Positions 37,755-45,461 of a stretch of DNA of 64,000 nucleotides are shown one piece after another. Below the pieces are notes generated by a model. That model saw nothing but the letters and a program-made list of their open reading frames with translations, was not told the DNA's origin and made no database searches. Position 1 is the first letter of the stretch, and each line of letters begins with the position of its first letter. The stretch comes from CAIKMD01 sp963740675 (GTDB lineage: Bacteria > Pseudomonadota > Alphaproteobacteria > ATCC43930 > CGMCC-115725), in the NCBI GenBank assembly GCA_963740675.1, contig CAVUFS010000004.1:496001-560000 (forward strand), in the 5' to 3' direction. The position numbers and the translations under genes were made by a program.

Positions 37755-38588
37755 ATGACCGAGAGGCAACAACTCGCCGCACTGCTCGACTGGTACGTCG
37801 CCATGGGGATCGATGAGGCGATCGGCGAGACCCCGCACGACAGCTTTGCCGCGCGGCCCCGCCCGACCCCGGTTGCCGCCGCCGCACCGAGCCCGGCGCC
37901 GCGACCCGCGCCATCCATAACCCCGCCGCCGCTCACGGCCCCCGCAATCCGCCCCATCGTCTCGGCCAGCAACGAGATCGCCGGGGCGCGTAAGCTGGCA
38001 GAAGCCGCGACCACCCTGGCCGAGCTCGAGGCAGCGGTCTCGTCCTTTGAAGGCTGCGCCTTGCGGAAGACGGCAACCCATACCGTCTTCGCCGATGGCA
38101 CGCCGCATGCGCCGGTAATGGTGATCGGCGAAGCGCCCGGCGCCGACGAAGACCGTCTCGGCAAGCCCTTCGTCGGACGCAGCGGCCAGTTGCTCGACCG
38201 GATGTTGGCAGCCATCGGGCTCGACCGCCAAACCAACGTCTACATCACGAACATCTTGTTCTGGCGCCCGCCCGGCAATCGCAAGCCGACCGAAGCCGAG
38301 ATCGCGTTGTGCCTGCCTTTCGTGTGGCGGCATATCGCGTTGGGTATGCCGCGCGTCGTGCTGTTGAGCGGTGGCACTGCAACAAGCGCGATGCTTGGCC
38401 GAGCTGAAGGCATCACCAAGCTGCGCGGCAAATGGTTCGAACTGGCGGTTCCGGGGGTCGACAGCCCCGTTCCAGCTTTGACTACCTATCATCCTTCCTT
38501 TTTGTTGCGGACCCCCGGCCGCAAAAGTGAATCTTGGCGCGATTTTTTGGAATTACAGTCAAAGATAAACGCGACGCAGACAATTTGA
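37755..38588 (+). CDS. uracil-DNA glycosylase, family 4-like
   Basis: 277 residues. An N-terminal helix and a Pro/Ala linker (about 35-65) precede the glycosylase domain: VMVIGEAPGADEDRLGKPFVG near residue 120, YITNILFWRPPGNRKPTEAE near 162, and the late YHPSFLL motif. It removes uracil from DNA. The entry CALRKTATHTVFADG has only one of the paired cysteines seen in classical Fe-S family 4 enzymes at that point, so cluster binding is uncertain. Confidence 0.88.
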   Translation: MTERQQLAALLDWYVAMGIDEAIGETPHDSFAARPRPTPVAAAAPSPAPRPAPSITPPPLTAPAIRPIVSASNEIAGARKLAEAATTLAELEAAVSSFEGCALRKTATHTVFADGTPHAPVMVIGEAPGADEDRLGKPFVGRSGQLLDRMLAAIGLDRQTNVYITNILFWRPPGNRKPTEAEIALCLPFVWRHIALGMPRVVLLSGGTATSAMLGRAEGITKLRGKWFELAVPGVDSPVPALTTYHPSFLLRTPGRKSESWRDFLELQSKINATQTI

Positions 38589-38686
38589 AGTAATTTTTAT
38601 CGCCTTTGATTATAGGCAAAAACGTGATTTACCATGTGTTAATTTTTTCTTGCCATCCGGCGCGGGGATAGTTATGTCGATTGGTC

Positions 38687-40576
38687 ATGATAAGGGGGCT
38701 AGCCCATAAAAAGGGCCGCAGGACTTTCCACAGCCTGTGGATTATTCTTGCCTTCACTGGCCTTGGGTTAACGGCCGGCGCGGCTTCCGCACAGCAACTT
38801 CGCACCGCATCATTAATGCCGGGCGACTCAGTTTTACGCGAAGCCGAGCTTCCGTCAGTGCTTAACGCCGCCGACATCATCCGCTATCGCCATATTTTTG
38901 CACTGCAGCAATCAGCGCGTTGGCAGGACGCCGACCGTGAGGTCGCCGGGCTGCACGACAAGATCCTCCTCGGCGAGGTCCTGTCGCAGCGCTACCGCGC
39001 GCCCGACTATCCCGCGACCTATGCCGAACTCCTGAGCTGGCTCCAGCATTACGGCGACCAGCCCGACGCCAAGGCGATCTATGCCCTGGCGATGAAGCGG
39101 CACCCCGCTGATGCCGCCGAGCCGCCCCGTCCCTCGATCTCGGCGGTGAATATCGATTTCGACGACGACAACGATCTGTCGCCAATGCCGACGGTCAGCG
39201 TCGGCAAGCAGCTCCAGGCTTTGCTTCCGGCGGTCGCGCATCGCGCCGAAAATCTCGAAAAGCAGATCAACGACCTCGCCGGCAAGGATCCGCGGCGCGC
39301 CGAGCAGCTGCTCGCCGGCAAGGAAGCGAAGCTCCTGATCGACAGCGACACGCGCGACGACCTGCGCGCGGCGATCGCTGAGGGCTACCTTGCCCAGGGC
39401 GAGCCGCAGGCCGCCCTGACCATGAGCGCTGGCAACGAGACGGCGGCTTACGCGCCCGTGGCCAATTGGAACGCCGGCCTCGCCGCCTGGCGGCTGGGAC
39501 GACTCGACGAGGCGCGCAGTCACTTCCAGGCCTTGGCGCGCAGCAGCGGCCAGTCGGCTTGGGTGAGATCCGCCGCCGCCTTCTGGGCCGCGCGAGTCGA
39601 ACTCAAGGCGCAGCGGCCGGAGAATTACGGCTATTGGCTGAAGATCGCGGCCGAGAATCCGCGCACTTTCTACGGCATGCTGGCGCGGCATCTCATGGGC
39701 GTCGACCGCGATCCGTCTTTCGACGCCGATCCCTTCACCCAGTTCGACGCGCAGCTTGTTTTCGGAATCGATGGCGGCCGGCGCGTGTTGGCGCTGATCT
39801 CGATCGGCCAGGATGGCCTTGCCGCGACCGAGTTGCGCGATCTCGCGTCCCATGCCTCGTCGAGCCTGCTGCAATCCCTCGCCGCGCTGGCCGACCGCGC
39901 CAATCTGCCGGACGTCAGCATTCGCCTCGCCGGCCTCCTCGGCGATACAGATAAGAGCCGCGAAGTCGCACTCTATCCGGTGCCGCGTTGGGAACCGATC
40001 GGCGGCTTCAGCGTCGACCGCGCCCTGCTCTACGCGCTGATGCGGCAAGAATCGCAATTCACCCCGGGCGCAAAGAGCCAAGCCGGCGCAACCGGGCTGA
40101 TGCAGCTCATGCCCTCGACGGCGCGCTCGATGGCGGAAATCACCGGCGCACCGCTCGGCAAGCGCAACAGCAAGACAGAGCGCGCCGCGCTTAAGGACCC
40201 CGAATACAACCTCATGCTGGCGCAGGAATATGTGAAGGTCCTGCTGCGCGACTCGCATATCAGCAACAATCTGATCCTGTTCGCCGCGTCCTATAACCAG
40301 GGGCCGACGGCGACCGCACATTGGGAAGCAGCACATCCCGAGCTGCGCGACGACCCGCTGCTCTTCATCGAGAGCATCCCCGCGAAAGAGGCGCGCGTCT
40401 TCACACAGAAAGTGCTGACGAATTACTGGATCTACCGCCAGCGTCTGGGCCAGCCGATGCCCGATCTCGACGCGCTTGCTGGCGGTAGATGGCCGACCTA
40501 TACCGCTTACGACGGCGCGACGACGCGAAGCGCCGCCGTTCAAAGCGGTGACGGTCTCTATGCCCGGCAGAATTGA
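38687..40576 (+). CDS. soluble lytic murein transglycosylase
   Basis: 629 residues from the ATG at 38687; a TTG two codons upstream is also in frame. The signal peptide (LWIILAFTGLGLTAGAASA) leads into a long helical superhelix domain like Slt70, then the catalytic SLT domain: MRQESQFTPGAKSQAGATGL near residue 455 with catalytic Glu, followed by MQLMPSTA and late ASYNQGPTATAHW. It cleaves peptidoglycan glycan strands with anhydromuramoyl ends in the periplasm. Its 3' end overlaps moaB by 17 bases. Confidence 0.92.
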   Translation: MIRGLAHKKGRRTFHSLWIILAFTGLGLTAGAASAQQLRTASLMPGDSVLREAELPSVLNAADIIRYRHIFALQQSARWQDADREVAGLHDKILLGEVLSQRYRAPDYPATYAELLSWLQHYGDQPDAKAIYALAMKRHPADAAEPPRPSISAVNIDFDDDNDLSPMPTVSVGKQLQALLPAVAHRAENLEKQINDLAGKDPRRAEQLLAGKEAKLLIDSDTRDDLRAAIAEGYLAQGEPQAALTMSAGNETAAYAPVANWNAGLAAWRLGRLDEARSHFQALARSSGQSAWVRSAAAFWAARVELKAQRPENYGYWLKIAAENPRTFYGMLARHLMGVDRDPSFDADPFTQFDAQLVFGIDGGRRVLALISIGQDGLAATELRDLASHASSSLLQSLAALADRANLPDVSIRLAGLLGDTDKSREVALYPVPRWEPIGGFSVDRALLYALMRQESQFTPGAKSQAGATGLMQLMPSTARSMAEITGAPLGKRNSKTERAALKDPEYNLMLAQEYVKVLLRDSHISNNLILFAASYNQGPTATAHWEAAHPELRDDPLLFIESIPAKEARVFTQKVLTNYWIYRQRLGQPMPDLDALAGGRWPTYTAYDGATTRSAAVQSGDGLYARQN

Positions 40577-41099
40577 CGAAACCCGGCCTTTCCTCCCCGT
40601 TAACGTCGCGATCCTGACGATCTCGGACACGCGTACCGAGGCGGATGACAAATCCGGCCAGGCGCTGATCGACATGCTGACCCGCGACGGCCACAAGCTC
40701 GCGACGCGCAAGATCGTGCGCGACGACAAAGCGGCGATCGTCGCCCAGCTCAAAGTCTGGATCGCCGATCCCGCGGTCGATGTCGTGATCTCGACCGGCG
40801 GCACCGGCGTCACCGGCCGCGACGTCACGCCGGAAGCCTTCCACGAGGTCTATGAGAAAGAGATCGCCGGTTTCGGCGAGCTCTTCCGCTTCCTTTCCTA
40901 TCAGAAGGTCGGCACCTCGACGATCCAGAGCCGTGCGACCGCCGGGGTTGCCGGCGGCACCTATCTCTTCGCCCTGCCCGGCTCGCCCAGCGCCTGTCGC
41001 GACGGCTGGGACGACATCATCAAGCACCAGCTCGACAACCGGCATCGCCCCTGCAACCTCGTCGAGCTGATGCCGCGGCTGCAAGAGCATCTGAAATAG
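40560..41099 (+). CDS. moaB: molybdenum cofactor biosynthesis protein B
   Basis: 179 residues from the ATG at 40560, which lies inside the 3' end of the transglycosylase gene. VAILTISDTRTEADDKSG near residue 15 and the pterin-binding STGGTGVTGRDVTPEA near 75 are diagnostic of the MoaB/Mog family, which adenylylates molybdopterin. MoaB rather than Mog is chosen for length and the C-terminal GSPSACRDGWDDIIKHQL. No other moa genes are nearby. Confidence 0.93.
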   Translation: MPGRIDETRPFLPVNVAILTISDTRTEADDKSGQALIDMLTRDGHKLATRKIVRDDKAAIVAQLKVWIADPAVDVVISTGGTGVTGRDVTPEAFHEVYEKEIAGFGELFRFLSYQKVGTSTIQSRATAGVAGGTYLFALPGSPSACRDGWDDIIKHQLDNRHRPCNLVELMPRLQEHLK

Positions 41100-41382
41100 C
41101 CGGTCAAAGCCGGTCGAAGCCTGTTAGCACATACAACCGGTAGGCAAGACGGGCTGTTTGTCTCGCCATAACCCATTGAATTAGTTTGTTCGTGCTACGT
41201 TTCCAACGATTACGATAAACTAACTGTTGAGCTAGAATTACTAAAAAATCCGCGCAACCCAACTCGCTTTCCAGCGCTTCGGGAAAACAGGTTTTCGCTG
41301 TCGTTTCTGCAACTTACCGCGGTGCACACATGGCTCTATTTAAGTTCTTGATTTGTTCCAATTGCGAGCCAATATTAGTTTC
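41100..41382. other. intergenic stretch without recognised gene
   Basis: About 280 bases, more AT-rich than the surroundings. A loose inverted pair TTAGTTT (41181-41187) and AAACTAA (41217-41223) may mark a regulatory site for the radical SAM gene, but no clear promoter or RNA was recognised. Confidence 0.3.
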
Positions 41383-42474
41383 ATGGACGAGGCGCTTCCT
41401 TCCGCCCCGCGCAAAGGCCGCGGCGCGATCAGCAATGCCGACGGCCGGTTCGAGCGCGGCACGCATATCGCGGTCGACGATGGCTGGGGAACTGCCGACG
41501 AAGAGCCGGCACCACTCGAGACGCAGTATCTGCGCGATACATCGAAAACGGTCATCGCGCGCAACAACTCGCCCGATGTCGGCTTCGACCGCTCGATCAA
41601 TCCCTATCGCGGCTGCGAGCATGGCTGCATCTATTGCTTCGCCCGGCCGACCCATGCCTATCTTGGCCTTTCGCCCGGTCTCGATTTCGAGAGTCGGATC
41701 TTTGTCAAAGAGGACGCACCGGCGCTGCTGCGCGCCGAGCTCTCGAAGCCTTCCTACAAACCGAAGCCGATCGCGCTCGGCATCAATACCGATGCTTATC
41801 AGCCGATCGAGCGAAAGCTCGGCCTGACCCGGCGCATCCTCGAAGTGCTCGCGGAATTCCGCCATCCGGTGACGCTGCTCACCAAATCGGCGCTCATCCA
41901 GCGCGACATCGACATTCTTGCTGCGATGGCTCGCGACCATCTCTGCAGCGCCGCCGTTTCGGTGACGACCCTCGATCGCACCCTCGCGCGCAAGATGGAG
42001 CCGCGCGCGGCAACGCCCGAGCGCCGGTTGGAGACGATCAAGGCGCTGGCCGACGCCGGCATCCCGACAGCGGTGATGGCAGCGCCGATGATCCCGGCGC
42101 TCAACGATTCCGAGCTCGAAAACATTCTCGAAGCCGCGGTCGAACGCGGTGTCTGCTCCGCCGGTTACGTGATGCTGCGCCTGCCGCTCGAACTCGCCGG
42201 CCTCTTCGAGGAATGGCTGCAGGCCAATTTCCCCGGCAAGGCCAAGCATGTCATGTCGCTCATCAAGCAGAGCCGAGACGGTAAGGCCTATCAATCGGAA
42301 TGGGGCACGCGCATGACCGGCACCGGCCCTTATGCCGAAATGCTGCGCATCCGCCATGAGGCCACCTGCCACCGCCTCGGCCTCGACAAGAAGCGCGACA
42401 ACCGCCGCCTCGACTGCACGCTTTTCCACGCACCGGCGAAAAAGAAAGAAACTGCGCAGCTGAGTCTGTTCTGA
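41383..42474 (+). CDS. radical SAM protein, PA0069 family
   Basis: 363 residues from the ATG at 41383 (MDEALPSAPRKGRGAISNADG); a TTG 30 bases upstream is also in frame. The radical SAM cluster motif is CEHGCIYCFARP (C-x3-C-x2-C) near residue 77. The N-terminal KGRGAISNADGRFE and the INTDAYQPIERKLGLTRRIL segment are typical of this PA0069-like branch, whose substrate is unknown. The gene stands alone between an AT-rich gap and repeats. Confidence 0.88.
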   Translation: MDEALPSAPRKGRGAISNADGRFERGTHIAVDDGWGTADEEPAPLETQYLRDTSKTVIARNNSPDVGFDRSINPYRGCEHGCIYCFARPTHAYLGLSPGLDFESRIFVKEDAPALLRAELSKPSYKPKPIALGINTDAYQPIERKLGLTRRILEVLAEFRHPVTLLTKSALIQRDIDILAAMARDHLCSAAVSVTTLDRTLARKMEPRAATPERRLETIKALADAGIPTAVMAAPMIPALNDSELENILEAAVERGVCSAGYVMLRLPLELAGLFEEWLQANFPGKAKHVMSLIKQSRDGKAYQSEWGTRMTGTGPYAEMLRIRHEATCHRLGLDKKRDNRRLDCTLFHAPAKKKETAQLSLF

Positions 42475-42508
42475 GCGCCCGATTAATCTGGCACGCCCCC
42501 AATAACAC

Positions 42509-42586
42509 CGTCATCCCCGCGCAAGCGGGGATCCACGGAAGCGCCGCCGCGCTGAATTATGGATTCCCGCTTTCGCGGGAATGACG
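42509..42586. repeat. dispersed palindromic element, copy 5 (RESGNP type)
   Basis: Arms CGTCATCCCCGCG and CGCGGGAATGACG, 34 bases after the radical SAM stop, between convergent genes and next to a second, different long inverted repeat. Confidence 0.85.
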
Positions 42587-42609
42587 GTTTAAGAACGAGC
42601 GAAAGAAAA

Positions 42610-42704
42610 GATTCACAATGAGGCGGTGAGACAGTGAGAAGAGAATAAAGCATGCCTCGCGCGCAAAGAATTCTTCTCATCGTCTCACCGCCTCATTGTG
42701 AATC
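42610..42704. repeat. long inverted repeat with 33-base arms
   Basis: The left arm (42610-42642, starting GATTCACAATGAGGCGGTG) and right arm (42672-42704) match over 33 bases with two mismatches, separated by about 29 bases. It lies between convergent genes and would form a very strong hairpin on either strand. No T-run follows. It is unrelated to the RESGNP and X/Y families and occurs once in this window. Confidence 0.85.
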
Positions 42705-42738
42705 CTCTCCGGCTTCTGGGTGCCTCCGTGGTGATTTC

Positions 42739-43416
42739 TTATCGCCGATAAGGTCGCCACTCGCCATCTGGCTGGGCGAGGCGGTCGGCGATGAGGCGCC
42801 AGGCGGCGGGGTTGCGCACCATCGTGCCATGCGCGCCGTGGATATCGATGCTCTCGCGGTGCTCGCCCTCGATCTCGCGACAGCTTTGCCAGGCGACGAT
42901 GCCGTCGCTCTTCGTATAGATCGCGGTCACCGGCACGTCGGGCGGCAGGTTGAACGCCGCCACCGCGCTGGTTGGATCGACACGGTGCCAGCGCGTGAGG
43001 AGCTTGTAGACCGGCTCGAGCGGGCTCGCCGTTGGCAGGCGGATCGGGCTCGCCAGCACCACCAATTGCCGCACCTGATCGGGATGCTGCTTCGCCAGCT
43101 CGCGCGCGATCACGCCGCCAAGGCTGTGGCCGATCAGCGTCACCTTGCGGCCGTGGCGGCGATGCACGGCGCCGAGCAGCGTCTCGATGCCGTCGAGAGC
43201 CGCCGCCGTCGGCCCGAGATTGGTGCCGAGGCCCCAGCCTTCGACCGCATAACCGCAACCGGCGAGGAAGCGCCGCAGCGGCGCGGTGTTACCGTCGCCG
43301 CGCAGGAAAGACGGCACCACGATCACCGGATGACCGTCGCCGCGCGGCGCTGCTTTCACAGCATCCGCGACCATCCCCGGCCGCGGCGGCACGAGATGCG
43401 CCGCCGCGCCGAGCAA
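42739..43416 (-). CDS. alpha/beta hydrolase (lipase-like)
   Basis: 225 residues from a TTG at 43416. The nucleophile elbow IGHSLGGVIAREL and the late GAHGTMVRNP with catalytic His are clear; VIVVPSFLRGDGNT holds the oxyanion region. An ATG at 43471 has a good ribosome binding site (AGGTGA) and reads MTTTET before leaving this frame; a one-base insertion near 43448-43456 would join them into about 243 residues (LAKPKLPPLHHTLLGAAAHL). The inserted base is not a simple duplication, so this start is left open. Substrate unknown. Confidence 0.75.
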   Translation of the reverse strand: MLGAAAHLVPPRPGMVADAVKAAPRGDGHPVIVVPSFLRGDGNTAPLRRFLAGCGYAVEGWGLGTNLGPTAAALDGIETLLGAVHRRHGRKVTLIGHSLGGVIARELAKQHPDQVRQLVVLASPIRLPTASPLEPVYKLLTRWHRVDPTSAVAAFNLPPDVPVTAIYTKSDGIVAWQSCREIEGEHRESIDIHGAHGTMVRNPAAWRLIADRLAQPDGEWRPYRR

Positions 43417-43541
43417 GGTGTGATGCAGCGGCGGGAGCTTGGGCTTGGCGAGAGGTCTCGGTCGTCGTCATTCGCGCATCACCTGCCGCCGTCGCGTGCC
43501 AACGGTCAAGCGCGACTCGAAACGCGCGCGCGACGCCATCG

Positions 43542-44717
43542 TCAGGCGCTGCGCAGCGCCTCGATGGGATTGAGGCGCGAGGCGATCACGGCGGGATAGA
43601 AGCCGAAAAAGACGCCAACCGCGATCGAGACGCCGGCGCCCAAAGGAATCGCGAACTGGCTGAGCACGAATTGCCAGCCCGAGAGCTTGGCGATCAGCGC
43701 CGAAGCGCCCACGCCCAGACCAGTGCCGAGCACGCCGCCGATAATCGAGAGCAGCACCGATTCGACAAGGAACAGAAGCTGGATGTCGAAGCGGCGCGCG
43801 CCGATGGCAAGACGGATGCCGATCTCCTGCCGCCGCTCGGTGACCGAGACCAGCATCACGTTCATCACGCCGATGCCGCCAACGAGCAGCGAGATGCTGC
43901 CGATCGAGCCCAGCATCAGCGTGAACAACTGCATCTGCTTTTGCATCGTGCCGATCAACTGCTCCGCGGTATTGATCTCGAGCGGGGTACCGTGTGTCGC
44001 GGGCGCGAAATACTGGTTGATCTGCGCGACCGCTTGGCCGACTTGCAAATCCGATTGCAGCCTCACCATGATATTGCCGATCGGCGCGCCGGCAGCAATC
44101 CGCCGTATCGTATGCAGCGGGACGAGCATCGCGCCGTTGAAGTCGATCGGAAATAGCGTGTTGAAAGGTACCGGCCGCAAAACTCCAAGCACGGTGAAGA
44201 CTTGGCCATTGACCGCAATCCGATCGCCGATGGCCATCGGTTTATTGTCGCCCGGAAGATTCCGGCTGAACTGCGCGCCGATGACGGCGTAGGATTCGTT
44301 GTCGTCGAAGGGCGACAGGAGCCGCCCCTGCGCCGCCGACAGCTTGACGATATCGCCGAGGGATACGGTCATACCGACCACCGACAAGCCCGCGCTGTGG
44401 CCATGAACCACAGCCGTGCCGCCCGCAAGCGCCGTCGGCGCCACCGCCTCGACCAACGGCACCCTCTGGGGCAATGCCAAGACATCCGCAAGCACGAAAC
44501 CGTTCGCTTGGGTTGGTGCCGACTTCACATTGATGATGTTGGTGCCGAGCTCGCGGAATTGACGTAGCGCCTCTTCCTGGACGATCGTGCCGATATTGAT
44601 CATTGCGATCACCGATCCGGTGCCGATGATGATGCCGATCAGCGCCAGCACGGTACGTTGCTTGGCGCTGGCGAGATTGCCGCTGGCCTCGACGATGATC
44701 TGTTTCAGCATGCGCAT
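43542..44717 (-). CDS. MacB-like ABC transporter permease
   Basis: 391 residues from the ATG at 44717. The type VII ABC layout is seen: an N-terminal membrane helix (TVLALIGIIIGTGSVIAMI, about 20-40), a large periplasmic MacB domain, then three C-terminal helices (LMLGSIGSISLLVGGIGVMN, LLFLVESVLLSIIGGVLG, FAIPLGAGVSIAVGVFFGF) ending with IASRLNPIEALRSA. Such permeases drive export through mechanotransmission with an adaptor and TolC. It is last in the run adaptor-ATPase-permease. Confidence 0.93.
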   Translation of the reverse strand: MRMLKQIIVEASGNLASAKQRTVLALIGIIIGTGSVIAMINIGTIVQEEALRQFRELGTNIINVKSAPTQANGFVLADVLALPQRVPLVEAVAPTALAGGTAVVHGHSAGLSVVGMTVSLGDIVKLSAAQGRLLSPFDDNESYAVIGAQFSRNLPGDNKPMAIGDRIAVNGQVFTVLGVLRPVPFNTLFPIDFNGAMLVPLHTIRRIAAGAPIGNIMVRLQSDLQVGQAVAQINQYFAPATHGTPLEINTAEQLIGTMQKQMQLFTLMLGSIGSISLLVGGIGVMNVMLVSVTERRQEIGIRLAIGARRFDIQLLFLVESVLLSIIGGVLGTGLGVGASALIAKLSGWQFVLSQFAIPLGAGVSIAVGVFFGFYPAVIASRLNPIEALRSA

Positions 44718-44728
44718 GGTGCTGCCGC

Positions 44729-45448
44729 TCAGCCGGCGGCCGCTGCTGGAGCTGGCACCGTCGCGGCCGGCGCCGCCGCGCTGTCCTCGACCAGGCAACC
44801 GTCCCTGACGACGACGCGCCGCCGGCATTGCGCCGCGACCTTGGGATCGTGCGTCACCAGCGCGACGGTGACGCCGAGCTCGCAATTCATCTCGATGAAG
44901 AGATCCATGATCTCTTGCCCGACCTTGGAATCGAGCGCGCCGGTCGGCTCGTCGCCGAGCAGCAGCGCCGGCGATCCGACAAGCGCGCGCGCGATGGCGA
45001 CACGCTGGCACTGCCCGCCCGACAATTCATTCGGCCGGTGCCCGGCGCGCTCGCCCATGCCGACGCGCTCGAGCATCGCCTGCGCGAGCGGCCTGGTTTC
45101 CTGCGCCGACATGCCGCGATACATCAACGGCAGCGCGACATTCGCCGCCGCGGTCAGCCGCGGCAGCAAGAAGAACGACTGGAAGACAAATCCGATCTTC
45201 TGATTGCGGATCTCGGCAAGCTTATCGGCGTCGGCGGCGAGCACGTCGATGCCGTCGAATTGGTAAGAGCCCTCGCTCGGCACATCGAGCATGCCGATGA
45301 TGTTCATGAGCGTCGATTTGCCCGATCCCGACTGGCCCATGATCGACATCAGCTCGCCCTTCTCGATCGTCAGGCTGACGCCTTTGAGGACATCGACCTT
45401 GAGCGGCCCCATGGCGAAGGATTTGCGGATGCCCCGAAGCTCGATCAT
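44729..45448 (-). CDS. ABC transporter ATP-binding protein (MacB/LolD type)
   Basis: 239 residues from the ATG at 45448 (MIELRGIRKSFAMG). Walker A MGQSGSGKSTLMNIIG near residue 40, the signature ELSGGQCQRVAIARAL near 145 (with Cys after the Q), Walker B LLLGDEPTGALD and switch His in VTHDPKVA are complete. It pairs with the permease 11 bases downstream and the PAS-adaptor 13 bases upstream. Confidence 0.94.
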   Translation of the reverse strand: MIELRGIRKSFAMGPLKVDVLKGVSLTIEKGELMSIMGQSGSGKSTLMNIIGMLDVPSEGSYQFDGIDVLAADADKLAEIRNQKIGFVFQSFFLLPRLTAAANVALPLMYRGMSAQETRPLAQAMLERVGMGERAGHRPNELSGGQCQRVAIARALVGSPALLLGDEPTGALDSKVGQEIMDLFIEMNCELGVTVALVTHDPKVAAQCRRRVVVRDGCLVEDSAAAPAATVPAPAAAAG

Positions 45449-45461
45449 CGCATCGCGCTCG

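Noticed and set aside
38674..38709. Short leader ORF starting at ATG 38674 before the lytic transglycosylase
   Set aside because: It encodes only about 11 residues, overlaps the likely real start and shows no regulatory codon run.
41181..41223. Inverted repeat TTAGTTT/AAACTAA as an operator
   Set aside because: Only seven bases per arm with a 29-base gap in AT-rich DNA; this can easily arise by chance.
43289..43471. Separate small gene upstream of the alpha/beta hydrolase
   Set aside because: The frame has an ATG with a good ribosome binding site, but its sequence is Ala/Arg-rich and it is better explained as the true start of the hydrolase or as a shadow.
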